Below are positions 16,737 to 24,672 of a stretch of 64,000 bases of DNA, piece by piece (within the stretch, counting starts at the first letter, position 1; every line of letters begins with the position of its first letter). The translations under genes were made by a program, and so were the position numbers. The stretch is from UBA7332 sp051652645 (GTDB taxonomy: Bacteria; Bacteroidota; Bacteroidia; Bacteroidales; UBA7332): NCBI GenBank assembly GCA_051652645.1, contig JBOFUP010000092.1, forward strand, positions 1 through 64,000, written 5' to 3'. Below the pieces are notes generated by a model. That model searched no databases and was not told the origin of the DNA. It was given only the letters and a program-made list of their open reading frames with translations.

Positions 16737-18389
16737 TTACACAATACCCCAAGCTTTCATATCCTCAGCAACAGAACTTATTCCTCCAATTTCGAATTTT
16801 TCAATCAACACCTTTGTTACATTCGGCGAAAGAAATGCTGGAAGAGTTGGCCCAAGATGTATCTTCTTTACTCCAAGAGAAAGAAGGGCTAGAAGAACAA
16901 TAACAGCCTTCTGCTCATACCATGCAATGTTATATACTATTGGAAGATCGTTTATATCATCTAGTCCAAAAGCTTCTTTCAATTTTAGAGCAATAACAGC
17001 TAGCGAATAGCTATCGTTACATTGACCTGCATCTAATACACGTGGTATTCCACCAATATCACCAAGCGGAAGCTTGTTATATCTATATTTTGCACAACCA
17101 GCAGTTAGAATTACGCTATCTTTAGGTAGTTCCTTTGCAAAATCCTCGTAGTATACTCTGTCCTTCATTCTTCCATCGCAGCCACCCATGACAACGAACT
17201 GTTTGATTGCTCCGGATTTTACTGCATCAACAACTTTGTCAGCCAGAGCAATAACCTGGTTGTGTGCGAATCCGCCCACTATTGTTCCGCTCTCTATCTC
17301 TTGAGGAGCTTTACACCCTTTAGCCAAAGCAATAATCTCAGAGAAATCTTTTGCTCCACCCTCTTTACGAGCTGGTATGTGTTTGAATCCAGGATGACCT
17401 GCTGCACCAGTAGTGAATACTCTATCCTTATAGTTTGCATTTGAGTTAGGTGGTACAATACAGTTTGTCGTGAAGATAATTGGACCATTAAATGTAGAGA
17501 AATCCTCCTTCTGTCTCCACCATGAACCACCATAGTTACCTACGAAGTGACTATACTTCTTAAATGCAGGATAGTAGTGTGCTGGAAGCATCTCACTGTG
17601 TGTGTAAATATCAACTCCGGTTCCTTCACTCTGCTTAAGAAGTTCCTCCATATCTTTTAGATCATGTCCAGAGATCAGTATACCTGGTCTTGAGCCAACA
17701 CCTATGTTAACAGAAGTAATCTCTGGATTGCCGAAGCTATCAGTGTGCGCTTTATCAAGTAAGGCCATGGCCTCAACTCCCATAGATCCAGTCTTAACTA
17801 CAAGTGCAACAAGATCATCTGCAGATGCATGACCTAAAGCAACTGTAGCAAGAGCCTTGTGCATGAAATCAAATAGTTCTTGCTTTTTATAACCCAAATT
17901 AAAAGCGTGGTCTACATACGCAGCCATACCTTTCACTCCATAAATAACTAACTCTTTTAAAGATCTTAAGTCCTCATTAGGTTCATTTATTAACACGCCT
18001 ACCTTTGGGCTTTCTACCAAAAACATCGCGCGTGAAGCACTCCACTTAACTGATGGATGAGATGGAATAGCAATATCTCTTCTTACACACTCTTCAATTA
18101 ACTCTTTCTTAAGCTCTATGCCCTTTTCTACTCTCTCGGCGATAGAGTTTACATCAAAGTTTGCATTTGTAATAGTAGAGAAGAGAGCATCCATAACAAA
18201 GTGATCAACTCTTTCATGATGAACTCCTTTACCTGCTAATTCTGCACTAAGGATAGAAATCCCTTTAGCTACGTGCATAAGAAGATCCATATGAGCTGAA
18301 AGCTCATCACTCTTACCACACACTCCAACAATACTACAACCAATACCCTTAGCTGCTTCTTGGCATTGAAAACAGAACATCTTTTCCAT
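16737..18389 (-). CDS. hcp: Hybrid cluster protein (hydroxylamine reductase), class I
   Basis: A cytoplasmic iron-sulfur enzyme credited with hydroxylamine reduction and, in enteric bacteria, high-affinity NO reduction. The N-terminal cysteines are Cys6, Cys9, Cys18 and Cys24 (C-x2-C-x8-C-x5-C), the class I pattern for a [4Fe-4S] cluster. Hybrid-cluster ligands are visible: IYTHSEMLPAHYYP near residue 235, FTTNCIVPP near 308, GGCDGRMKD near 398 and TAGCAKYRYN near 426. Length (550 aa) fits class I/II. No hcr reductase is adjacent. A divergent Crp/Fnr gene and an operator-like palindrome lie upstream, pointing to nitrosative-stress control. Confidence 0.96.
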   Translation of the reverse strand: MEKMFCFQCQEAAKGIGCSIVGVCGKSDELSAHMDLLMHVAKGISILSAELAGKGVHHERVDHFVMDALFSTITNANFDVNSIAERVEKGIELKKELIEECVRRDIAIPSHPSVKWSASRAMFLVESPKVGVLINEPNEDLRSLKELVIYGVKGMAAYVDHAFNLGYKKQELFDFMHKALATVALGHASADDLVALVVKTGSMGVEAMALLDKAHTDSFGNPEITSVNIGVGSRPGILISGHDLKDMEELLKQSEGTGVDIYTHSEMLPAHYYPAFKKYSHFVGNYGGSWWRQKEDFSTFNGPIIFTTNCIVPPNSNANYKDRVFTTGAAGHPGFKHIPARKEGGAKDFSEIIALAKGCKAPQEIESGTIVGGFAHNQVIALADKVVDAVKSGAIKQFVVMGGCDGRMKDRVYYEDFAKELPKDSVILTAGCAKYRYNKLPLGDIGGIPRVLDAGQCNDSYSLAVIALKLKEAFGLDDINDLPIVYNIAWYEQKAVIVLLALLSLGVKKIHLGPTLPAFLSPNVTKVLIEKFEIGGISSVAEDMKAWGIV

Positions 18390-18465
18390 CGCTTATTTTT
18401 AAATTAGTTTCTTTTATGTATAGTTTTCTACAACTTAAACAAAGAACTCTCTTACTTTGTTTCTG

Positions 18466-18473
18466 CAAAAGAA
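18466..18473 (-). promoter_or_regulatory. Possible -7 element of hcp
   Basis: On the minus strand TTCTTTTG, a 5-of-6 match to TAnnTTTG. It would place transcription start near 18459, so the palindrome centred at 18502.5 would sit at about -43, the usual position for a class II Crp/Fnr activator. Confidence 0.35.
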
Positions 18474-18493
18474 TATAAAATCATAGAAGCTAG

Positions 18494-18511
18494 TTGTAAC
18501 CTATATTACAA
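18494..18511. promoter_or_regulatory. Crp/Fnr-type operator between hcp and its regulator
   Basis: A perfect inverted repeat, TTGTAA-N6-TTACAA, with the 6-base spacer typical of Crp/Fnr sites (TTGAT-N4-ATCAA in Fnr, TGTGA-N6-TCACA in Crp). It lies 14 bases before the regulator ATG and about 105 bases before hcp, so it could serve autoregulation and hcp activation. Confidence 0.72.
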
Positions 18512-18524
18512 TAGAGAAAACATT

Positions 18525-19202
18525 ATGAAAAAGATATTAGAGAATACACCCTTATTCCGAGGGGTTTCGGCAGAAGATATTGAGGAAATTATCAACTCAA
18601 CAACGCACCATATTACTCTATTCTCAAAGGGGGATATTATAGCACTAAGAGGAAGTCAAGTTAATTCATTTACCATTATACTAAATGGAAAAGTCAGAGC
18701 AGAGATAGTAGATGATGGTGGACGGGTGATAAAAATTGATTCTCTTGAGGAGGGTGACTATCTGGCTCCTGCATTTATATTTGCTGATCAGAATAGATTT
18801 CCAGTTGATGTGACAGCAAGTGTTGACTGTGAGATACTATACATTAGCAGAGAGAGCTTTGTTGAGCTGCTTCAGAGTCATCAGCAAATATTAACAAACT
18901 TCTTAAGGATAATATCCAATAGAAGTCAATTTCTTTCGCAAAAGATAATGTTTCTTACTTTCAGGACAATAAAGAGCAAATTAGCATTCTTCTTAAGAGA
19001 GAGAACTGCTGATTTCAAAGAGAAAACAATCACTCTTTCCGAGACACAGCAGGAACTAGCAGACTACTTCGGTGTTTCCCGACCAGCACTCGCAAGAGCA
19101 ATTGGTGAACTCTCAGAAGATGGGTGTATAGAGGCTTTTAATAGGAGAATAACCATTCTTAAAGCAGATCACCTCCGACGATATGCCGGAGGTGATGAGT
19201 AA
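18525..19202 (+). CDS. Crp/Fnr family transcriptional regulator (HcpR-like)
   Basis: A 225-aa Crp/Fnr protein: a cyclic-nucleotide-binding-like beta barrel at about 10-125 (GDIIALRGSQVNSFTIILNGKVRAEI, LEEGDYLAPAFIF), a dimer helix, and a winged helix at about 150-215 with recognition helix SRPALARAIGEL. It lacks the four Fnr cysteines, so it is not an oxygen-sensing [4Fe-4S] protein. The divergent position next to hcp and the shared palindrome match HcpR, the nitrosative-stress regulator of hcp known from Porphyromonas and clostridial/sulfate-reducing bacteria. The function is inferred from context plus family. Its 3' end carries a hairpin at 19168-19196. Confidence 0.85.
   Translation: MKKILENTPLFRGVSAEDIEEIINSTTHHITLFSKGDIIALRGSQVNSFTIILNGKVRAEIVDDGGRVIKIDSLEEGDYLAPAFIFADQNRFPVDVTASVDCEILYISRESFVELLQSHQQILTNFLRIISNRSQFLSQKIMFLTFRTIKSKLAFFLRERTADFKEKTITLSETQQELADYFGVSRPALARAIGELSEDGCIEAFNRRITILKADHLRRYAGGDE
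19168..19196. terminator. Hairpin at convergent gene ends
   Basis: ATCACCTCCG (19168-19177) and CGGAGGTGAT (19187-19196) form a perfect 10-bp stem inside the last codons of the Crp/Fnr gene, just before its convergence with the minus-strand pectate-lyase-like gene. No U-run follows on the plus strand, so termination efficiency is uncertain. Confidence 0.45.
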
Positions 19203-19210
19203 GCTAATAA

Positions 19211-21220
19211 TTATTTCACTACTTTGAGTGTCTCTATAGAGCCGCTCGAAGTCTCTACGCTGAGTATATATGAGCCTCTATCTATATTCGGAAGTTCGAT
19301 ATCAGGCATCGTGCCCTCTACGACTCTATCCAATATTAACGAACCAGAAAGTGTATACAATCGTGCTCGTATAAGTGGCTCATCACACTTCATCTGAAGA
19401 AGGTTTCCTTGGATTGGGTTCACAACCCTCAGTGTTGAAAGTCTAATTGGACGATCGCTCTGAGGAATTGATGGTTCTCCTCCCTCAAGTTGCCCCTTAA
19501 CAATGTGTTGAACTAGGTTATGAAGGTATACTTCAAGGTTTGTGTACCTTCCCATAGTATCAATACTTATAAGATTTCCATCAGCACTATTTTCGGGATT
19601 AAGCCCATAAGCCTCCTCCCAGATATCTGGTATTCCATCCCCATCCGAATCAACTAATGCTTCAGAGGTTCTAAATAGCTCCTTGTAAAGAGCCCAACCT
19701 TCTACTGCTTCTTGTGTGTCTATGAGTCCGTTGCTACTCCCGTTACCACCAGTGTTATAGGTAATTTCTATATTCTCAACCTCTCTAGCTATACGCCTAT
19801 CGACAGTGTCTCGCGATAGACTAGCCCCTGCAAATTCTATGGCTCTTCTATAAGCTACTTCCGCACTGTGTGTAGTTACAGATGGAACAGCAAACTCATT
19901 ATCACTCTTCAGCTCACTCTTGTCCTTGGAGCTTGGATTGGGTTGAATACCATTCCAATTATTCTCTGTAACACTAGAATTGATTGCTCCATTTGAGCTC
20001 ATAACACGGTTACCATCAACATAAAGATTAGCCCAAACATTTGCTGGTGTTGTGCTACTAGCTGTGCTAGCTGTTGGTTGAAAGATACGACCAGTGTTTT
20101 TTGAAGCGGGGCCAGGTTGATAGTAGTTGTTTACGAAGTTATAGTTTCCTCCCTCTCCTGCATAGGCATTATTTGCACCCCAATTGAAAAGAACATTATT
20201 TCTGAAGTCAACCAGCTCGTCAGGATCAGGATAGGAGTACCTTGTCCCATTCATTCTTGGATTGCGGCTGTCGTGGTGAGCTAGAATATTGTGGTGAAAA
20301 GAGGCGCTCTCTCCTCCCCATATTCCCCCATATCCGTGAGTGCCTTTATCATGAACCGAAATTCTTAGACTCTCTGACAGTATACACCACTGCATCGTAA
20401 AGTTTCTATTGTCGTAAAATGAAGAGCATTCGTCTGTGTTCCAGCTCATTGTACAGTGGTCTAAGATGATGTTCTTTGAATTTCTACCCCAAATAGCATC
20501 GTCCTCAGTTTTCATCTCATCACCCATTCTAAAGCGTATGAAGCGAATAATTAGATTCTCAACTCCATCGTTTATCCTAGTTGTATAATCCTTTATCGTT
20601 ATACCATCTCCAGGGGCTGATTGCCCTGCTATTGTAAGGTCTCCATTTCTGATAACTAGAGTTGACTTAAGCTCTATAACTCCCGATACTTTGAAGAGTA
20701 TGGTTCTTGCACCGCTTTGATTTACTGCCCAACGTAGTGAGCCAACTGGTGGATTTGAACTTTTATCTTCTAGTGTTGTAACATATAACACTTTTCCACC
20801 ACGACCACCTGTAGCAACGGCTCCTCCTCCTTCTGCACCAGGAAATGACTGTTCTGATAGGTTTGGATTAAATCCAATGTTTAGGTCAGGAGATCCAAAC
20901 TGAGTCAACACAATCTCTTGGCTCTCTGACCCACCATCCTTTTGTGATACCAATATTCGAGCTACCCGAGGAGTTATGTTATTATTCTCTGAGGCTTTGA
21001 TAATTATTTTATCTGAACTTGATCGGTTCTGATCATATTCTATCCATGGTTGATCTGTCGTTATCGAACACGAGTACGGGGATGAGAGAGGTATCTCTAT
21101 GTTTTTTATACCAGTTGGAATATTGATCGAGCTATGATTTATCTTCAAATTTTGTGAATAGACAGAAGATAAAAATGCGCTCGTAAGTAATGATAAGGCA
21201 ATAATTCTCTTTGATTGCAT
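19211..21220 (-). CDS. Secreted pectate lyase-like protein with T9SS C-terminal sorting domain
   Basis: A 669-aa secreted protein. Residues 1-22 are a signal peptide. An N-terminal BACON-like beta domain lies at about 25-105 (CSITTDQPWIEY...), a right-handed beta-helix of pectate lyase (PL1-like) type at about 125-420 (FPGAEGGGAVATGGRGG, GSLRWAVNQSGARTILFKVSG, LDHCTMSWNTDE), and a calcium-binding thrombospondin-3-like motif DSDGDGIPDIWEEAYGLNP near 515. The last 75 residues are a type A type IX sorting domain (LRVVNPIQGN, ARLYTLSGSLI, GSYILSVETSSGSIETLKVVK). It is therefore probably exported by the PorKLMN system encoded at 23548-29436. The substrate is likely a uronic-acid polysaccharide, but activity is not proven by sequence. 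Confidence 0.85.
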   Translation of the reverse strand: MQSKRIIALSLLTSAFLSSVYSQNLKINHSSINIPTGIKNIEIPLSSPYSCSITTDQPWIEYDQNRSSSDKIIIKASENNNITPRVARILVSQKDGGSESQEIVLTQFGSPDLNIGFNPNLSEQSFPGAEGGGAVATGGRGGKVLYVTTLEDKSSNPPVGSLRWAVNQSGARTILFKVSGVIELKSTLVIRNGDLTIAGQSAPGDGITIKDYTTRINDGVENLIIRFIRFRMGDEMKTEDDAIWGRNSKNIILDHCTMSWNTDECSSFYDNRNFTMQWCILSESLRISVHDKGTHGYGGIWGGESASFHHNILAHHDSRNPRMNGTRYSYPDPDELVDFRNNVLFNWGANNAYAGEGGNYNFVNNYYQPGPASKNTGRIFQPTASTASSTTPANVWANLYVDGNRVMSSNGAINSSVTENNWNGIQPNPSSKDKSELKSDNEFAVPSVTTHSAEVAYRRAIEFAGASLSRDTVDRRIAREVENIEITYNTGGNGSSNGLIDTQEAVEGWALYKELFRTSEALVDSDGDGIPDIWEEAYGLNPENSADGNLISIDTMGRYTNLEVYLHNLVQHIVKGQLEGGEPSIPQSDRPIRLSTLRVVNPIQGNLLQMKCDEPLIRARLYTLSGSLILDRVVEGTMPDIELPNIDRGSYILSVETSSGSIETLKVVK

Positions 21221-21293
21221 GATTATTATATTGTTGATTAATTTCTATTTGGGTATGATATAGAACATCTGCTCTATGTTGCAAAAGGGAAAG

Positions 21294-21301
21294 CAAAGTT
21301 A
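21294..21301 (-). promoter_or_regulatory. -7 element of the pectate-lyase-like gene
   Basis: On the minus strand TAACTTTG, a full match to TAnnTTTG, about 75 bases before the start codon. No -33 TTG at the expected distance. Confidence 0.5.
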
Positions 21302-21531
21302 ATAAAAGAATTTAAGTTTAATGTCTATACTATAATTATAAGATCTATACAAGAGTGTTAAGTCTGCTAGTAGTAGTAGGGCTCTATTTTTAAAGCTGAA
21401 AATCTAGAACTTTTAGGATACATAAGTACTGATTTTGATTCTCTTGACATGATCAAAGTGTGTATTGTATTTGGTTGTTCTTTAGTTTGTTAGTGAGCTT
21501 CTGTGTGTTACGGTTTGACTCTCTTTTAATA
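21302..21531. other. Intergenic region without a gene
   Basis: AT-rich spacer between the promoter of the pectate-lyase-like gene and the 22-bp-period array. I see no open frame with coding character, no RNA gene and no strong hairpin. Confidence 0.6.
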
Positions 21532-21619
21532 TACGTACGTACTTCTGCGAAAATACGTACGTATTAGAGTGAAAACACGTACGTATTTTGTTGTAAATAC
21601 GTACGTGTTTTTGTAGTTG
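21532..21619. repeat. Array A: four 22-bp-period units with TACGTACGTA palindrome
   Basis: The 10-bp cores start at 21532 (TACGTACGTA), 21554 (TACGTACGTA), 21576 (CACGTACGTA) and 21598 (TACGTACGTG), exactly 22 bases apart. The 12-base spacers differ in sequence but are AT-rich and usually run TTT...AAA, so the palindrome extends toward AAATACGTACGTATTT. The array starts 312 bases upstream of the pectate-lyase-like gene and ends 59 bases past the end of the NAD-binding gene. A sister array is at 46825-46912. Confidence 0.9.
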
Positions 21620-21678
21620 CTTACCTTCAGGAGTACACTTACTCTCTACGTGCTTGATATTTTGATTAATAATACCGA

Positions 21679-23133
21679 TTACTCATCTTGGCTCATCTTG
21701 GTAGTTAAATTTCTAAACATGCCATTAAATATCCAGTAGTGAAGCGGCTTTGTGGCATACCAGTATGCTCTCCCCCATATGTTTTTAGGTCTCATTGTAG
21801 CCTCTATCTTAAGCGAATTGACACCATCTTTTTTGTTTACTCTAAACTCAAGCCATCCTTCACCAGGCATTTTCATCTCTGCATACAGAAGGAGTCTGCC
21901 GTGTTCTTTGTCAGCAATTAGTACCCTCCAAAAGTCAAGGCTTTGACCAGGGTATAATTCCTCTTTATTTGTTCTTCCACGAGATAGCCCTACACCTCTA
22001 GTTATCAGATCTAAATATCCTCTTATTCTCCAAAGCCAATTCGCGTACCACCAACCTTTCGTGCCTCCAACTTGCCAAACGTTGTCGATAACGATTTCGG
22101 GTGAGTTTTCAAATTGATTTTCAACTTTATATGAGTATGTGCCAAAGCTTGGGACATTAACCCTTTCGTCAATTTGCCAATTCAAACTACTACTACTGAA
22201 TGAGTCACGCCAACTAGAGAGAACGTTGTCTTGCTCAATCTTGTCGTAGGCTAGTTCAACAGCTTTTTCGAATGATATAAGCTCGAGAGGTAGAATTCTC
22301 TTTATCTCACTTTCTGAACAAACGACTCTGTTTTTCATGCTATCGGTGAGATTCAATGCTAGAGTGTAGGAGGTGGATGTAACGAAGTATAGCCAATTGG
22401 CACATAGTCTGGTTTTTATTAGAGGAAGTACAAATATATGACGCTTTAGTTTCCTTACCTTTGCCACCCCTTTAAGCATATCAAGATAGCTCATAATTGA
22501 TGGTCCGCCAATATCGAAAGTGCGGTTCATCATTTCCTGGTTCGCGATTGAGTTTATAAGATAATATATGACATCTCTTATGGCAATAGGTTGACACTCA
22601 TTTTTCATGAATTTTGGTACTGTCATAATGGGTAATTTCTCTACTAAGTCACGTATGATTTCAAACGAAGCACTCCCGGATCCTATTATTATTGCAGCTC
22701 TTAATATTGTAGTGTTGAAGTTTTTGCCATCTCTTAGTATGCTAGCTACCTTCTCTCTTGAGCTTAAATGCTTTGATAGATCTTTATCATTTCCAATTCC
22801 GCTGAGATAGATAACCTGTTTTGTGCTGCTTCGTTCAATAAATTCAACAAAATTCATAGCTGAAAGGGCTTCGTCTTCTGAAAAATGTTCGGTTGATGAA
22901 CTCATTGAATGTATTAAATAGTATGCTATATCTATGTCTAGTGGAATATTTATTAAGCTCTCTTTGTCTAAAAAATCACCCTCTACGATCTCTATTCCTT
23001 CTCTATCTTTATACCTCTCTGGGAAGCGTCTTATGTCTCTTACTACACAGACTACACTGTGTTTTTCGTCGAGTAGGGCAGGTAGGAGTCGACCTCCAAT
23101 ATAGCCAGTCACGCCTGTTAGTAGTATCTTCAT
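21679..23133 (-). CDS. NAD(P)-binding SDR-type protein with DUF2867 domain
   Basis: The N-terminal half (about 1-290) is an atypical short-chain dehydrogenase/NmrA-like Rossmann domain: MKILLTGVTGYIGGRLLPALL contains the GxxGxxG nucleotide motif, followed by VVCVVRD, VEGDFLD, YYLIHSM and VIYLSGIGN. The C-terminal part (about 320-480) matches DUF2867, seen in E. coli YbjT-like proteins (VWQVGGTKGWWYANWLWRIRGYLD, GQSLDFWRV). Length (484 aa) fits this two-domain family. The substrate is unknown. It is monocistronic with no clear -7 box; array A lies just past its 3' end. Confidence 0.85.
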   Translation of the reverse strand: MKILLTGVTGYIGGRLLPALLDEKHSVVCVVRDIRRFPERYKDREGIEIVEGDFLDKESLINIPLDIDIAYYLIHSMSSSTEHFSEDEALSAMNFVEFIERSSTKQVIYLSGIGNDKDLSKHLSSREKVASILRDGKNFNTTILRAAIIIGSGSASFEIIRDLVEKLPIMTVPKFMKNECQPIAIRDVIYYLINSIANQEMMNRTFDIGGPSIMSYLDMLKGVAKVRKLKRHIFVLPLIKTRLCANWLYFVTSTSYTLALNLTDSMKNRVVCSESEIKRILPLELISFEKAVELAYDKIEQDNVLSSWRDSFSSSSLNWQIDERVNVPSFGTYSYKVENQFENSPEIVIDNVWQVGGTKGWWYANWLWRIRGYLDLITRGVGLSRGRTNKEELYPGQSLDFWRVLIADKEHGRLLLYAEMKMPGEGWLEFRVNKKDGVNSLKIEATMRPKNIWGRAYWYATKPLHYWIFNGMFRNLTTKMSQDE

Positions 23134-23547
23134 TATATGGTCAATTATGTTTGATGTTTACGTTATAACATACTAAATCTACTCTTTGTTTTCTTGAAGC
23201 ATAAAGCCTACAGGCAGTGATTAATTACTTGTTTTTGTTTATAATCTTCAACTACGTTGTTGTTGAAGTAATCTTTTGATAAATAGCACTCTTGTGTAGT
23301 TGTTGACTATGTTATTAACTGAGATAACAACATATTTGGTAAGCGCTATTAACAGGCTATTGACACTGTTGATAACTTAATGTTTTATTTGAAAGGTGTA
23401 ATGTTTTGTGTTGAAGTTGTGCTTGAATTTTATTCTCTATTAGAATCAAAAGCTTTATGTCTTATCTAAATCGAAACGAATATTTTTGTATGTTTGCATA
23501 TTGCGTTCTCCTAATGGATGGCATAGATACTTTAACTACCCATAGAG
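23134..23547. other. Divergent intergenic region with direct and inverted repeats
   Basis: Upstream of both porP (+) and the SDR gene (-). It holds CTTCAAC/GTTGAAG (23246-23252 with 23262-23268), an imperfect dyad around TGTTATTAACTGAGATAACA near 23308-23330, and a direct repeat with 11-bp period: GCTATTAACA (23345-23354) and GCTATTGACA (23356-23365). The 11-bp period puts the repeats on one face of the helix, as protein-binding sites often are. No gene is seen. Confidence 0.4.
23481..23496 (+). promoter_or_regulatory. Two adjacent -7 elements before porP
   Basis: TATTTTTG (23481-23488) and TATGTTTG (23489-23496) both match TAnnTTTG and are directly abutting, about 52-67 bases before the porP ATG. 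No clear -33 TTG. Confidence 0.55.
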
Positions 23548-24501
23548 ATGTTTAAACGGGGAGGCTTTTTTCTGCTTTTATTTTTTGTCTTGGCTTTTAA
23601 AGCTAAGGCACAATTTGACGCGCAGTTTAGTCAATATTGGGTGGCAAAGAATCTTTTTAATCCTGCTGTTGCAGGAACGACAGAGGATATGAACCTAGCT
23701 ATGCAGTTTAGACAGCAGTGGGTTGGGGTAGAAAATGCTCCAGTCTCATTTGTCTTTTGTGGTGACTTACCTGCATTTTTTATAGGTAAACAGCATGGTT
23801 TAGGGCTTGTGCTCAGTAACGAGACAATTGGACTATATTCAAATATGGTAATTGGGGCTCAATATTCTTATTCATTTCCTCTGTTTCGTGGTAATTTAAG
23901 CATAGGTGCACAGATAGGTGTTGCTAGTTCTAAGTTTGATGGGAGCAAAGTTCAGATACCATCTAGTGGAGCACATAATCCTATTGATCCTAATATTCCA
24001 ACAACAGAGGAGAGTGGTATGGGATTTGATGTCGGACTCGGCATTTATTACAATCATAAGAGGTTTCATCTTGGAATTTCAATGGCACACATTACTCAGT
24101 CTAGCATTGATTTAGGGGAGAATGTTACTATCTATGTTCCTTCAGTAATATATCTTAATGCTGGATATAATCACAAGTTTTCTAACTCGCTATTGGAGTT
24201 TAGGCCTTCTATGCTTTTTAAGAGTGATATGATTATCAGTCAACTTGACCTTAATGCTCTCTTTTGGTATAATAGTCGTTTCTTTGGGGGCCTTGGATAT
24301 AGGTTAGGAGATGCTGTGTCAATATTGGTTGGAGGTGAGTTTTCGAACTTTAGATTTGGTTATTCGTATGATCTCTCACACTCAGCTATAGGTAGAGCAA
24401 GCAGCGGTAGCCACGAACTATTTGTTGGTTATAGATACAAGTTTGATTTAAATAAGAGTTTTTTGAATCAAGGTAGAAAGAGGAGTGTTAGGTTTTTGTA
24501 G
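23548..24501 (+). CDS. porP: Type IX secretion system outer-membrane protein PorP/SprF
   Basis: An outer-membrane beta-barrel protein of the PorP/SprF family, associated with the T9SS core complex. It has a signal peptide (residues 1-21, ending KAKA) followed by the family start QFDAQFSQYWVAKNLFNPAVAGTTEDMNLAMQFRQQWVG. Glycine/aromatic strands continue to the end (GGLGYRLGDAVSILVGGEFSNFRFGYSYDLS). Length is 317 aa. Order porP-K-L-M-N matches Porphyromonas gingivalis. The 135-bp gap to porK contains a separate promoter. Confidence 0.95.
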   Translation: MFKRGGFFLLLFFVLAFKAKAQFDAQFSQYWVAKNLFNPAVAGTTEDMNLAMQFRQQWVGVENAPVSFVFCGDLPAFFIGKQHGLGLVLSNETIGLYSNMVIGAQYSYSFPLFRGNLSIGAQIGVASSKFDGSKVQIPSSGAHNPIDPNIPTTEESGMGFDVGLGIYYNHKRFHLGISMAHITQSSIDLGENVTIYVPSVIYLNAGYNHKFSNSLLEFRPSMLFKSDMIISQLDLNALFWYNSRFFGGLGYRLGDAVSILVGGEFSNFRFGYSYDLSHSAIGRASSGSHELFVGYRYKFDLNKSFLNQGRKRSVRFL

Positions 24502-24555
24502 AATATAACTGCTCAATAGCAAAGATGTTATGAGTGAGTGAACTTTTTGTGGATT

Positions 24556-24590
24556 TTGTCTACTTAATCACTCAAATTAGAATATATTTG
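24556..24590 (+). promoter_or_regulatory. Promoter of porK
   Basis: TATATTTG (24583-24590) is a perfect -7 match; TTG at 24556-24558 leaves a 24-base spacer, longer than ideal. It implies porKLMN can be transcribed independently of porP. Confidence 0.5.
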
Positions 24591-24672
24591 CCTTCAAGCT
24601 GTTACATATTGAAATGTAATGACCACATAATGTGGAATGGATATTGGAATTAGCAAAGTAAGGAACTATCAA

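Noticed and set aside
21532..21619. CRISPR array
   Set aside because: The repeated core is only 10 bp with 12-base spacers; CRISPR repeats are about 23-47 bp with 25-40 base spacers, and no cas gene is in the window. Same for 46825-46912.
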